A stretch of DNA of 64,000 bases from Chamaecyparis obtusa (Eukaryota; Streptophyta; Pinopsida; Cupressales; Cupressaceae). The notes under the pieces are model-generated. The model was not told the DNA's origin and searched no databases. It saw only the letters and a program-made list of their open reading frames with translations. Within the stretch, counting starts at the first letter, position 1. Every line of letters starts with the position of its first letter. The translations under genes and the position numbers were made by a program. The DNA is taken from positions 570,501 to 634,500 of the forward strand of contig BSBK01002054.1 in the NCBI GenBank assembly GCA_027943335.1, given 5' to 3'. Shown here one piece after another: positions 1 to 12,540 of the stretch.

Positions 1-465
1 TTCCACATATGTAATGATATCTTCCACATTAAAATTTAGAGGAAGTTTAGCTCCTTGATGAGCTAATTGTAAAAAGTATGTTTCTCTATCTTCTTTGAAG
101 AAATGCTTCATCATTCTTTTGAAGTCATCATCATTTTGATACCGAGCAATTTCTTCAGGTGTGGGTTCCTAATCTGCACCATGTTGAGATTGAGCTCTTT
201 GAGAGCCATGGTTTATCCCTACTTGAGACATGGTAGGAGTTTTAATACTCCCTGGGATAGATCGAGGAGGATTTTGTTGATTACCTCCGTGAGTTGATGG
301 AGGGGATATGTATCTAGTTTTTAATCGAAAATTGCCAAGACCGTCATCTTCGTAAAGACCAGAATTGTAGAGTTTCTCAAGAGTTGGACCCTTGATAATG
401 GTTATAGGTAAGGTATGGGATGCTTCTCTAGATTTCTTGTGAGAGGAAGCTCTAGTTTCCACCAT
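1..465 (-). pseudogene. gag N-terminus of the minus-strand Ty3/gypsy element (partial, one stop)
   Basis: The frame starts at the methionine of MVETRASSHKKS (position 465); a second in-frame methionine lies six codons upstream at 483. MVETRA-type starts are common in plant Ty3/gypsy Gag. The protein runs through a Pro/Ser/Gly-rich segment to a TAG at 169-171, then stays open in the same frame to the window edge with EPTPEEIARYQNDDDFKRMM and LAHQGAKLPLNF, which read like a Gag capsid lead-in. The stop can be explained by one transition. Gag would package the element RNA in cytoplasmic particles. The rest lies outside the window. Confidence 0.6.
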
Positions 466-2768
466 TAACCTTGGGTGAAACAAAAGAATATGATGAAGAC
501 AACTGAAGAAAGATTTGATTCAAGAATACCAAATGATGCAACCTTGTCAAGGTTTGATTGATTGAAGCTTAGATTAGATGTAAATGAAGGAGACTATGCC
601 CTGGATGTATGGATAGATGCCCAAAAGATAGTAGACACGAATTCACAACACTTAGCCATTTTGAAGATGGATTGAAAATTGATAGTTATGACAAGGTTTT
701 GACACAAAATGAAAAAGACTCAAAGCGATTAAACAAAAGGCTAAATCAGATTCAAAAGGCCACTTTAGGAAAATGATTGGATTCTCAGTAGTTGCTGCTC
801 TGTTCCTAACACAGTGATTTTCTTGACAGACTCTGGAAATAGGCTGGAAAAGCTGGGTCTTTGACAGTTTTGACAATTTTCTGGCAATTTTTCAAAATTT
901 CTCAAATGACTTTTTGCAGGCTCATACGACAGTGGGTAGGCTATGAAATGACAATTGACAAACTTGTACGACAGTTGCAAAACTCATACAATAGTTGATA
1001 GCAGGGTTTTTGACTTTTTTGAATTGACTAGTAGCAAAACTCGTACGACAATATACTAGCTATGATATGACAATCTGTGGGTAATGAAATGACATTTTCC
1101 AAAAGTCATATGACTTTCTGACTTTACAAGATGACTTTTGACTCCAAAAAGGTGTTTGGCATCAGATTTTGCAATTTTTCAAATTTTCAGTTTCAGATTG
1201 TTCATAAAATTGTCTGTCCAGATTTGAAGATTGTATCGGATTGATTCGTTCTTAGTAACCAGATAGATAAACATGCACACAAAATAGCAAGCAAGTGATT
1301 TCAAGCATGTCTGAAAACAATGAATAGGGGACAAAGCAACCCTGCGCATGAACAACCAAGTGACTGACTGTGCTAATCCCTAGGAGTGTTAACAGTGTAT
1401 GTTCCAAAAAGTTTTGCAATAACGCACATATTCCTAGAAAATGAAAATTTGGCCTCACTAGGGTTTGTAGTAATGGTTTGACTTTGCAACTTTTGTGATC
1501 TCAAGAGGGTGAACTCCAATCTAGGCGCACCGAGGTTTTGACATAGTCCGAGAAATTAATCAATCAGGAGCTGCTAGGGAGATCTGACAGCCCAACAAGA
1601 GACCACACCTATGAAGATTTCCTCCACAAGGACATTTATATAGCGGCTGCTGCTACCACGATGAAAATGGCTATTACCGCTTGAGGTTCCGTCAACGTGG
1701 TTGACCCAATTAAGGGAATGTCCACTACGGTTAACCCTCTCTAAAGGTGACTCACAAAATATACCACATGCAGACTGGTTCCAGATTCAAGGATTTGAGT
1801 TTCTGATACTACCCAAAAAGGGAGTAGAGCATAGTCCTCTAGCCTTTTCACTTTTAACCCAAACAAGCAGACAAATTAATCTAACACGCTAAGACCAAGA
1901 TTATCTCACAAAGATCTATGATGTCAACTACTTATGATCTATCAACCTCTCCAGAGAGAGAATGTATCAATCAAAAGCTGAAGATGCACAAATCTAGTAG
2001 AATGTGAGACGCTCTCAGTAATCTCCCTACCTACAAGGGTTCCTTCGTTGAGAAGAGTTTCACTGGAAACCCACTCTCTCAAGAACCATGAATAGTGTTC
2101 ATAGGGCCTATTTACTATGTGTAAAAAAGATGCTAAAAAGCAAATCTATGTTCATTTTTATAGCCCAAAATGAAATCTGTGATATGAAAGCAATAAAGGT
2201 CACACAAGCTTGACACGCAATTGTTCTTTTTAATCCAAATTGAAATATTATCAGCTGAGAAGATTACCTGAATTCCTCGCAATGCGCTTAGTAGATTTTT
2301 ACCTATTTTTAGCAACTCTCACGCCTTTCCCAATCAAAATCAGCAGAAATCAATCAGAAACAACAAATTTCAATTGTTAATGTTAGCTGTCAGTCCAAAT
2401 TAGGAAAACAAATCTGGAAAACTGCTTGAAAAAGTGAAACGACAATTGAAACCTAGCACTGAAACTCATACGACAGTGGGTCATCTACCAGATGACAATC
2501 CAAAAACTCGTACGATAATGGGTATCAGATCATACGACAAAATAGCTTCCAAATGACATTGTGTTTCTGATGATACGATCCTCGATCAAATCAATTATCG
2601 TACGACAGTGGGTACCTCCTAATACGAGCTTCTGACAAAACTAGTACAAAAATTATATGGATAGAAATTAAAAATCGCAGCTTGGAACAGAAAATGACAA
2701 GAAGATGATAGAAATTGATAGAAATTGAATGGAAACCCATTTCAGGGCCCCACGGTGGGCACCAAAAA
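466..2768 (-). other. Leader of the Ty3/gypsy element with primer-binding region and repeated CGTACGAC motif
   Basis: This is 2.3 kb of non-coding DNA between the 5' LTR and gag. The primer-binding region is at 2746-2768. Two clusters, about 910-1150 and 2440-2650, carry repeats of a short motif close to ACTCGTACGACAGTGGGT, interleaved with AAATGACAAT-like words. The core CGTACG is self-complementary. Short frames in this stretch lack family features and look like chance. Confidence 0.6.
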
Positions 2769-3982
2769 TGTGTGTGAATTTTGCACCTAGCTGTAGACAC
2801 AACACTTCAGTAAAATATTAGAGATTAGTTAAAATCAAAATCATGCAGTGAAATGGAAACTAATCTAACCAGGTGATTTACTATCTTCTAGTAGATGCGA
2901 GTATGTATTCTCAGATTGGACCGAGATCAGTGACCTTGACGACAACTAAATGAAGGATTTGAATGCAGAATCTAGATATGAGATGAATGCAAATTAATCT
3001 ATATTTTTAAATTTTCTATGCAATAAGATGAGATAAATTGATATGACATGCAATTAATCTAACAATGATATGTTAAATGATATGAATGCTTAAAACAATG
3101 AAAATCTCACAACAGCTTTGATTCGCAAAGATTGATTCTTCGATCACCAATTCGCCAGCGTGAGGATGCAATTCATGGATGGATCCAAAATGAAGAGCTA
3201 AGGCCTTAATTTATAGAAATCCAGAACTTTGGAAGTGCATGGAAAAAACCATAAATCACTCTCGATAAACTCAGGTTGATTTTTGAGTTATCAAGAATTT
3301 AGAGATAGATTAACTCACAAAATCATGCAAATCAACTTTTTTATTTAAATCAGAAGTTGAGATTAGCTTTCAACTCAAAAGAGAGTTGAGTTCATTTTTA
3401 AAACAACTTGAATTGATTTTCTGATTTAAAGTTTAACTATTTTTTGGATGTGCATAATTAATTATGAATTAATTTAATAAATAAAGTGATTTATCCTCAA
3501 CTTAACTGATTTTAAAAATAAAACAATTGATTTATGGGTTAATCAATTATTAAATCAAACTTTTATTCAAAAACTATATTATTAAATTTGACAATTGACA
3601 TTAATTAATTAAATAAGAATTTAATCAATTAGTCATAGGATATTTGATTTATTGTCAAAATGAAATAATACAATTTAGGAATAAATATAATTAAATTCAA
3701 TTAAATAATTAAGTGGCAGTATTAAATCTAATTAATTAAATATTTAGAATATTCAATTAATCAAACTTTAGGATAAATAAGATTTATCGCCAAATAATCA
3801 TTAAATTAAAGATAATTAGGATAAATAGGAATAAGGAATATTCCCCGATGCAGAATTTAGGATAATCAATTACAATTCGATAATGTGCAGATGTGCCTTA
3901 GGTTAGGACTTCGATGTCGATTTTGTTCAAATTGTCGATGTAGGAGGTTAATGAACTTATAGCCCATTTTTGGGGTATTACA
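2769..3982 (-). repeat. 5' LTR of the minus-strand Ty3/gypsy element
   Basis: On the minus strand the LTR begins TGTAATACCCCAAAAATGGG at 3982 and ends ACACA at 2769, just before the primer-binding region. It is about 1.2 kb, AT-rich in its 3' two thirds, with many AATTAATT words. The partner LTR lies beyond the left edge, so the boundaries rest on the TG/CA ends and the adjoining internal start only. Confidence 0.6.
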
Positions 3983-5072
3983 GTTGATAATGATTGGAAT
4001 TATGTTTAGTTTAAAGCAATGATGGTTCGATTTTTTGTTATAATATTTTCTTTTCTTTGTTGGATGTCATTTATAGTAATTTCTATTATGGCTTAATTTT
4101 AGGGAAAAAAAGTTATTTTATCGTACAAAGAAAAACATATTATGATTTGCCTCCTTTATGGAGGATTCTTTCTTGCATATATTTTTAGTTGTTTATCGTG
4201 GTTGTGATTTTTACCCTTGACAAATCATATCAAAGACTTAAATAAACTATTTTTTAAAACTTTGTAATAAATATCATTATTTGTGTTTATATTTCTTCAC
4301 ATTTTAATGCATATCCTAATAATTGTTTGTGTACATAATTCAAAATACAGAATTGTAGCTCTATGTAGTATATTATACTTATTGTTGTTTATATATGTAA
4401 ACTAAGGCCACATAATTGTTTTACTATTCAAACAAGGTCATTTATTGTGGAGTTTTAAAATGAGTATGTGGTTATGTTTCAAGGTGTTCTAATGCTTGCA
4501 TTTGTGTTGTTGGCAATGTTATAGGTATGTTTGGTTTGAAGTCTGGAACTACACGTTTGTAGGGTATGCTTTTGACAAGCTTATTAGATATTTATGTTTG
4601 ATGAAGAGATACACAATGAGGGTTGCAGTCTTTTCTATGTTCCAATCATGTGAGACTTGACTCATTATTTTAGAGATAAACTTGGTAAAATACCTAAACT
4701 CTTGTATATTAGGTCATTTACAAATAGAGTTAAAGAGTATGCATTGAATCAAAACGTTTGTAACATTTTCATTTATTTCATCTATTCTTAGGATCATAGA
4801 AGTTGAAGAAAAAAAAAGCACAACCATAGACAAGACAACCTATCTTGATCAAATCTAAACAACAAGATTAGCAAAAAGTTAAGTATAATTGCTTCTTGTT
4901 AAAATGATCAACTTGAAGAAAATGGATCTTCTTCTCATAATTTCGTTAATTTATATCATACTTATGTATATACATAATAAGAACATGCACACACACACAC
5001 ACACATGAACATTTATATTTACATTTAAACATCTACATAGACATAGACATAGATATGTATATCTCTACACAG

Positions 5073-5111
<39 letters not shown>

Positions 5112-6510
5112 ACATTGAATATAGTCCCATTGATGACAATACACAAGCCATAAATCTATAAAGGGTTCTCAAGAGCATTTAAGTCAACATTTTTTTTTGG
5201 GTGAGGGAGGGTCGGGGGGGTAGGGTGGCTAAAAGTATTATCTAAAAATTGAAAGTAAGACTAATTGGGTGCTAATTGAAATTTCCAAAAGTTATAAGAT
5301 CAATGGAAAACAAAATTAAAATGATAAATTTGATTCTATAAGACTAAAATAAAAAATCAATGAATCTAAGAAAATTACATTCTTTTATTTTTGAATTAAC
5401 ACTTTTCAACAACTTGATAATGTGTATTTTTAGGCAGAGATCTAGAAATTTTGATTCACCAACAAGAAACCAATTTTCACTCTCTCATTTAACAATGCAT
5501 ATGAATAAGAATATACAATATGTCATATACCTCCCTAGTGTTTCCTATTGCATAAGCATTGACTAAGTTGAAACCTAGTATTGGCAATTCATTTATACCA
5601 AATGCACAAATCAATCTTATGTTAGCATATAGATTGGGAAACACGCTATCCTCTCCTATTTTGTAAAGTGAAAATTGTCTACTTCAAAAAGTTGTTTATC
5701 ATTGTATATGCCATTAACAAATTTATCGAAGATATTAGCATCTGGTTCATATCAATTTTGCTTGATCTATTCAAATGCATATCAATCAATGTAGTATCAA
5801 CTAAAAAATAATGTGGCATTATGCACTTCTTCCCTCCTTACTCATTCCTTCAAATGTATATCTACTTTGTTTGGAAGTACTTCTCTATTTAATGTTTGAA
5901 GCTTAACTAATTATTTTACATCTTTTTATTCCCATTTCAAGCCAGTGCTCCAATTGTGGTCATGTATTCTAGAATATATTTAATAAAACACAATATAATA
6001 ACACATAAATAAGACTCCTAGTCTACACCTAGTTACACCTCTAATTAAGCAAAAAAAAGTAAAGGAATGTGAGCATGGAACAAGATTCTCACCAGCACAA
6101 ACCTTGATGACTATATAATGTGCTCAAGATGGTTGATGTTGTTGAGAATCAAGGTAATTGTTCATTCAATGAAATGAACTTATCTTCCATCCAACTCAAC
6201 TCTTGGAAATGGCTTGAGTAAGATTAATTAACATGTTTGGGACAATGATATGTATGAATAGGATTTGATCTTATGTAATTAAGGGAAGGGATTAATCCAT
6301 TTGCAAGAGAGTATGATAAGCTTAGGATGTGACAATCAAGGCTTTAAGGGAAAACTTTAAGGTGAAAAAGTAAAAATATAGAGGAAAATTGTATGATGTA
6401 TTGGAATAAATTGACGATCGTTATTAACCAAAAATATTTTCCTACTTCAATTCTGATTTGTTTTTGGATTGACATTGTCTCCCCTCTCTTTTTTTAATAG
6501 AAACAACTAC
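3983..6510. other. AT-rich intergenic DNA, no gene seen
   Basis: No frame here shows a recognisable domain or splice pattern. The stretch contains simple repeats (see 4987-5108), a poly-T/G-rich spot near 5190-5225, and otherwise unremarkable AT-rich sequence. Confidence 0.5.
4987..5108. repeat. (CA)n microsatellites with a CATAGA run
   Basis: Two uninterrupted CA runs lie at about 4987-5004 and 5075-5108. Between them, at about 5030-5056, are repeats of ACATAG. This is ordinary slippage sequence. Confidence 0.9.
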
Positions 6511-6599
6511 AAAATATAAGAGTATAGACAACACACTCAAGTGTTTAATAGAATCCTCAAAGAAATTACATCTCATGGACTACAATTGTAATGGAATAA

Positions 6600-7015
6600 T
6601 CTACAAAATTAGATCTTACAGGTGTAAACCCATATTCAACAACCTCAGCCAGCATCCTCCTTGCTGTAATAAAACGAGAGCTTTGAAACAACATATGGTC
6701 ATCCAACAACGAATACTCCCCATCGAAAATCACCAAAACAAGGCACATGAAATGTTTGACCAGATCCCTACAGAGATGTCATCCCATGAAACTCAGTGAT
6801 TGCAGACTAATCATGAATGGGAATGCAAACTATGCACAAATGTGGCATGTGGACAGTTTGACTGAATGCCCAAAGAAATGTGATCGAAGGATATGCATAA
6901 AATAGAATGGTTGAATAGTTGGCAGAAGTAAAGCCAAATTCCACAACTCCGCCAATATCCTCCCAGCCCGTGCCAAAATGGGGAAGCATAGACCATCAGT
7001 TATCTGTAGTTTCAT
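6600..7015 (+). pseudogene. Degraded PPR-repeat fragment, copy 1
   Basis: Three frames on the plus strand together resemble pentatricopeptide repeats of the plant PLS type. Visible pieces are GVNPYSTTSASILLA (from about 6621), KAHEMFDQIP (near 6738), NVIEGYA with NRMVE (near 6870-6910), VKPNSTT (near 6927) and ANILPARAKMG (near 6950). The usual family pattern is VKPNSTTFASILPACAKMGALEQG, broken here by frameshifts and stops. PPR proteins bind organellar RNA. This piece cannot code and has no start. The minus-strand frames over it are shadows. The call rests on short matches, so it is moderate. Confidence 0.5.
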
Positions 7016-8362
7016 CGCAACCTATATGAATTTGTGAAAGGGTTTTAGAAATATTCAAGCAAATGCATTTTGTAAAGCCAAAACTTTCTAACTGTTGGTA
7101 GCTTTCACTATTCTAATTCTAATCATATCAGAATTTTAGTCAAATGAGACATAAACCAAGCACGCAAACTGTTTGACATAATGCATTATCATTAGTTGGT
7201 CTCATCAGTTGCATTGATTGGAGGATATAAACAAAATGAATTTGTAGCAAATACTTTAAAAGCTGCCATCAAGAGGTGGAAGGAACTGTTTCGTTTCCAA
7301 CCCAAGCCTGAAACAGTGATGAAAATGTAAAGAAATCCGCTTTGGGTAATGAAAGATGAAAGAGCACCATTAAAGGCCAAAGGAAGGTGAATTTGAAAAA
7401 AAAAGGCCTGGAAGAATACATGAATCGATGGTGAAAGAAAAATACTATAAAGAGGAGTTGTGGGAATGAGTGAGGTGTGTGGGGCTGCAGATAGAGGTGA
7501 ATGAGTAAATATGCAGGGTGAATAAAATATTTGTGTTGAAATTTTGCTTTGTGACAATGAATTCAGTTTAAGCAGAGAGTCTTGCAGATATGTTTGTGTT
7601 TTCGAGTTTTGAAGTTGTAGATGCATAATTGAAGGCATTTATGAATGAGAATAATTTAGTTCCATTTTGTTGCAGTCGATGTAGTTTGTTTGCGACTTGT
7701 GTTGAGTTTTTGTAGGCAAGTGTTTCTTTTACGTCATTGTGTAAATAGGAGGTTGGGGGAGGTAAAATGTTTACTTTTACCTTGGTTCCAAAAGAGAAAA
7801 GGAGCTGTAAGTTTTAACAAGATGAGTTGAGCAGAATGAAGTGTGTACTAGTTGACCAACATTACAAGGAGTTGGTTCATGAGTACAAACAATAGGTGCC
7901 CAGCCAATCTCAGGTGAATTTGTTGTTTGTGTGTTTTTGGTAGTGTTTAGAATGTTTAATGAGAGATAAGTGGTGAAGTATGCTTGCATGACACATGTGA
8001 AATAATGCGTGGTGCATCAATGGGAAGGTGCAACATGGGGTAGTGTGTTACAAGTTGAATAATGGCATATGTGTATTAGGTAGTGATGCATTGCACTAAA
8101 TGATGGTATAGGTTCATAAAGTGGTAGGGGAGAGGATCTAGTAGTTGAGCACCCTAACTTTGCATTTCTCAAAATCCTACATAGAAATTTCAAATCCCTC
8201 CTATTTTTTAGAACAACTTACTTGGCAAGTCTCCTCCTTATAACTAAGGTTTCAGGGCCACATCATCAAATATGATGCCACATCAACATGCTTTTTGCAA
8301 GGTGTCCAAAACAGCCCCCCAAAAAAGAGAGGCCAATTGTCGTGCATTAAGGACACCCATAT
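7016..8362. other. Non-coding flank of the PPR fragment, copy 1
   Basis: The stretch is duplicated at about 12541-13897. A 148-codon minus-strand frame at 7192-7638 is broken in the second copy, and a 70-codon one at 7777-7989 keeps only its length while collecting amino-acid changes. That argues against a gene. No domain is seen. Confidence 0.5.
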
Positions 8363-11300
8363 TGTAATGCCCACCCTAGCACTTTCATATTTTGGATTGA
8401 TAGGATCATTACCTTATTATTTTGGATTATATGTTTTGTTTATTTTAATTTCATGATGGGACATTTTGAGTATATATTTGGTTAATAGAACTATTTTATG
8501 AAAATAATAAATGATTTGGCATGAGATGATGTGTAGGAATATACTATTTGTGTAAATGATGCATTCTTGTTTTATATCATAGAATTATGGTTATTATGGA
8601 GCTAACCCTACTAATCCCACTATGCTTTGTTGACTAAACTGTCTGATGTGCTTGTAGGATGAAGAGAGGCAGTCGTAGTTACTCTTATGAGAGATCCACA
8701 TGATGTCGCACTCTCCCTCCTTGTTTGTCATTGTTTGTGCATATATATATAGATGTTGGTGTACTCGGTTGGTGTTGCAGGATGCAGGTACCAAACATCG
8801 ACTCCACCTGGCTACACAAGTCGGAGCGTACCTTCAAAATCTTTGAACTGTTGTTGTGTGGAGGTTTTACCAAGTTACTCTCAAGGAATTCATGTTGACT
8901 TAGATTCCTGTTTAGGAGATCACCTTAGTTGGGGGTTTGCACATGAACAATGTTATGATTTTTGTATTGAAATTTATGTTTTAAGTTTGGATTTATCTTT
9001 TATATATGTGTGTGTGTGTGTGTGTGTATTTCTATCTGTAATATAAATTAGATGTATATTATATATGTATATGTATATATGGGTGCACACATATATACCT
9101 ATGCGTATATAAATATTATGAACTATGTGTTTTACTTGCAATTGCAATTGTACTTTTATGTTTAAATGGTGGTTATTAAATAAAAATAATAATAAAGTAA
9201 AATAAGACTCTTTTCGGTAAAACTAGCTACCTAGGAGTTTTGAACCCGAGACCTCCTAGGAGTTAGGCTAATTTATTTCGAATTGGGCTATGATAGTTAT
9301 TTGGGAACTCTTGTGTTCCTATTCTAGTTATGGTCTTCTTTAGAAGGATAAGTTAATAAAAATAATTAAAGCTTTTAAAGTTGTTATGGGGATTGTTTAA
9401 TTAAATTTTAACCAACTATAGTAGTTGGAGTAGTTGCTTCCTGTAAAGCAATTCCTCCAACCATATATAGTTTTTGATAAATTACTTGAATGTGAGGAGT
9501 TTAGGGGGATTGGAGAAATTTAGGAGTTTTTTGGAAGTAATGGTTTTGGGGTTTTTTGTATTTGCAATCATCATTCTGGTTCAATGAGGGGTTTTTGTGA
9601 GATTTTCAGAGAAGGGAGGAATATTGGCTTTAGAAGGATTAGGGTAGACTTTTCCAGAGGGCATCCACTTCTCAGAGCTTGAAAGAGATGTGTTGTGGTG
9701 TTCTCAACCTTGGAAGGGATTCTCTGCAGGACTCTAGGTAGGATCTGGAACTAGGAAGAATCACCTTCTTTCCTGTGTGTTGTCCTTGTGTGTGTGTATG
9801 TTGAATATTTATTATGTCCTTATGGTTGTGAAACTACTGTGATTATATGAATTATTAGATTGTTTATTTGGTTGTAAAAGAATAATGCATACGAGAAGTT
9901 TTAATAGATGTACCTTTAATATTTCTTCTCCAAATATCTTCCTAGAAAGTTTATTATTGTTTCTATAATTTTAATTTGGTGTATTTATCTGTGTATGTGT
10001 GCTTTAGGGAAGTTTAGGGAAGGTTAGGAATGTATAGGAAGATTTGTAGGGAGTTTTTCCTTCATGCGGAACATGCAGATTTTGATTTCACTTCTTAATA
10101 TTTGATCATCTATTTATGTTTTGGGATTTATGGTGAGTTGGAGAGGTGTTGTGGATGTGGTACTGAGGTACCTAAACCAAGTATACCTTAGGGAACCTTT
10201 CCCAGGCACTCTCCATACTTCATACTTTCAATTTCGGGCAATTCTAAGAACTTTTATGACAGTTCCCGTATGAGAAAATAACCCTGAACCTATTTACTCA
10301 TATGAGTATGTATGGATACTCGTATGGGCTTATGAGAATACTCATATGGCCCTATGAGAATACTCGTATGGGACTTATGGGGTCCTAGGGGTCCAATCTG
10401 GCCATTTTTGGGCTTGGGGTTTGGTATGTGACTCCTGCATTTGGTTCCTGAGTCTGGTCTGCATCTTTTCACACCCATGAATGTCAATTCCATGCTTAGG
10501 ATGTGTTGTTATTTTGTGTATAAGGTGTCTTTTACTTGATATTTCTTTCTATGAAATTATGTGTACATGTGATAAGGCTAGGACTCATCCTAAGGACTTG
10601 AGAGCACATGAGAGTTCCTTAGACCTATAAAACAGACCATTTGAAGTGTATTCTTGTTATTTTGGCTTGTGTTTGGGTAGGGGACTAAGTACCCTAGGTG
10701 AGTGGCTCACCATAGGTGTTGGAACCCAAAATGGTTGTCAGATGATCCTATAGGTGAGTTTGTAATCAAGTAATAACCTTAATAATTAACTTGGGAAAGG
10801 GGGGTTTCAAAAGATAATAAAAGATATGTAATGTAAGTCCACATAGACCTATTGGAGTACTGAGACCATGGGTAACTAGCAGGGTGGATCCTTCACATAA
10901 AAGGGGACCGGGGTTACATGGTTGCCAGGGTGGATCCCAATGTACATGCTATGTGATGACACTCACCTAGATGGTATGCTAGAAACCTAACTTTTGTGAA
11001 TAGTATGATGATATATTGTTTATGTCTTTTCTTTTGGAGTTAAGTGAATGGTTTGTATTACCTTAAGTTTCTCTAGGCCTTGTGAGTACCTTGGTTCTAC
11101 CTCCTAGCATGGAGGGTGGAACTTCACCAGTATCACATGGTTGGGTGGTAAATATCTTTTGAGGTACTGTTTGTGGTTCGTGGCTTAGGTTTGATTCAAA
11201 TTTATGCAGTGATAAAGACTTCTCATTTTTTACCATGTACCATTTGTTATTTCAATGCACGAATGTAAAGATCTTTTGTAAGCCTTTGGGCCATTTGATG

Positions 11301-11831
11301 TATTTGTAATTGTAATTGAAATTGTAAAAACAAAGCAATGTAATCAAGGAGGGTTAACTTTAGGAGTATTCAAGGGATGTTTATTTAAGGTTCAAAAGTT
11401 GTATCGAAGAAATGTGATCTTTGTATTCTTTACTTTATCTCTCCTATGATTGAAATGGAAATTTAGATCTCTAATGTGAAAAGCTTGATTATATTGTGTA
11501 AAGGCTAGTTATTCAATATGTAGATAGGAAGAATTGGAAATGAAATGAAAAGTAAATGATATATTCATTTAGTTAGGAACAAAACAATATGATCTCTTTC
11601 TTTTAATTTCTGAAGTATGCAAAGTAAAAGAAATAAAATGAATCCAATTAGTTGGTTAATGGAATGCAATGGTTTTAATATTGGTAAAATTCAATAAGGG
11701 AACCTTTACATAAATGTTCATTTGTAGATGTAATCAATAAGATGTTAGTAATGTTTATAAAATAAAAATTTAGTTGTAATTTGGGTACTTAAGACTTGAT
11801 TCCTTATGGGTTCCCTGATGGGGACATTACA
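8363..11831 (+). repeat. Solo LTR, about 3.5 kb, copy 1
   Basis: The block starts TGTAATGCCC and ends GGGGACATTACA, giving 7-bp inverted termini (TGTAATG/CATTACA). It is flanked by CATAT (8358-8362) and CATAC (11832-11836), a target-site duplication with one change. No primer-binding site or purine tract adjoins it and no partner LTR belongs to it, so it is a solo LTR. It is unusually long and has no coding potential. It holds a TG-rich microsatellite near 9009-9027, a TATATA box candidate near 9461, and a short array of CTATGAGAATACTCGTATGG words at about 10290-10380. Confidence 0.75.
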
Positions 11832-12134
11832 CATACTTGGGAAACTGATGTGGTATCACACGATTGGTTGCTTTTTAGAATAAGGGTCACATCTTATTCA
11901 ATTATGGGTAGTCACAACTTTAAAGTCAACAACTATTGGTACAATGTTGTCAAAAATATTGGAAAATATAGAAATATAGACAACACAACTAGAAAATATA
12001 GAAATATAGACAACACACTTCAAAGTGTTTAATAGAATCCTCAAAAAAATTACATCTCATGGACTACCATCGTAATGGGATGATGTACAAAATTAGATCT
12101 TTTTGGAAATGTTTTAGAAACTTGAAAGCAAATG

Positions 12135-12540
12135 CAACTGACAGGTGTAAACCCATATTCAACAACCTCAGCCATCATCCTCCTTGCTATAATAAAACGG
12201 GAGCTTTGGAACAACATACAGTCATCCATCAATGAATACTCCCCATAAAAAATGCTCTGGGGGCGGCTCCAAAACAAGGTACATGAAATTTTGACCAGAT
12301 CCCTAAAGAGATGTCATCCCATGAAACTCAGTGATTGCAGACTAATCATGAATGGGAATGCCAACTATGCACAAATGTGGCATGTGGACAGTTTGACTGA
12401 ATGCCCAAAGAAATGTGATTGAAGGATATGCACAAAATAGAATGGTTGAATAGTTGGCAGAAGTAAAACCAAATTCTACAACTCTGCCAATATCCTCCCA
12501 GCCCGTGCCAAAATGGGGAAGCATAGACCATCAGTTTTCT
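12135..12540 (+). pseudogene. Degraded PPR-repeat fragment, copy 2
   Basis: This is the second copy of the 6600-7015 fragment, with the same frame pieces (GVNPYSTTSAIILLA, VKPNST, ANILPARAKMG) and extra changes, including a short GC-rich insertion (about 12248-12266) before the former FDQIP segment. It cannot code. It shares its origin with copy 1 through the tandem duplication. Confidence 0.45.

Larger units (their letters stand above)
1..3982 (-). mobile_element. Ty3/gypsy LTR retrotransposon, 5' part, cut by window edge
   Basis: Read on the minus strand, this stretch runs 5' LTR (3982 to 2769), primer-binding region, long non-coding leader, then the start of gag, which leaves the window at position 1. 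The LTR starts TGTAATACCCC and ends in CA. Directly after it comes GGTGCCCACCGTGGGGCC, a sequence typical of the start of the internal region in plant Ty3/gypsy elements. Only the 5' part is visible, so protease, polymerase and the 3' LTR cannot be judged. The gag frame has an in-frame stop, so this copy is probably dead. Confidence 0.75.

Noticed and set aside
7192..7638. A 148-codon minus-strand frame as a gene
   Set aside because: The duplicate copy at 12727-12957 is cut by an indel, there is no recognised domain, and the plus strand carries PPR-like pieces next to it.
9215..9265. tRNA gene or tRNA-derived SINE (GTTTTGAACCCGAGACCTCC)
   Set aside because: It resembles a T-arm box, but no A-box, acceptor stem or 3' end fits, and it lies inside the solo LTR.
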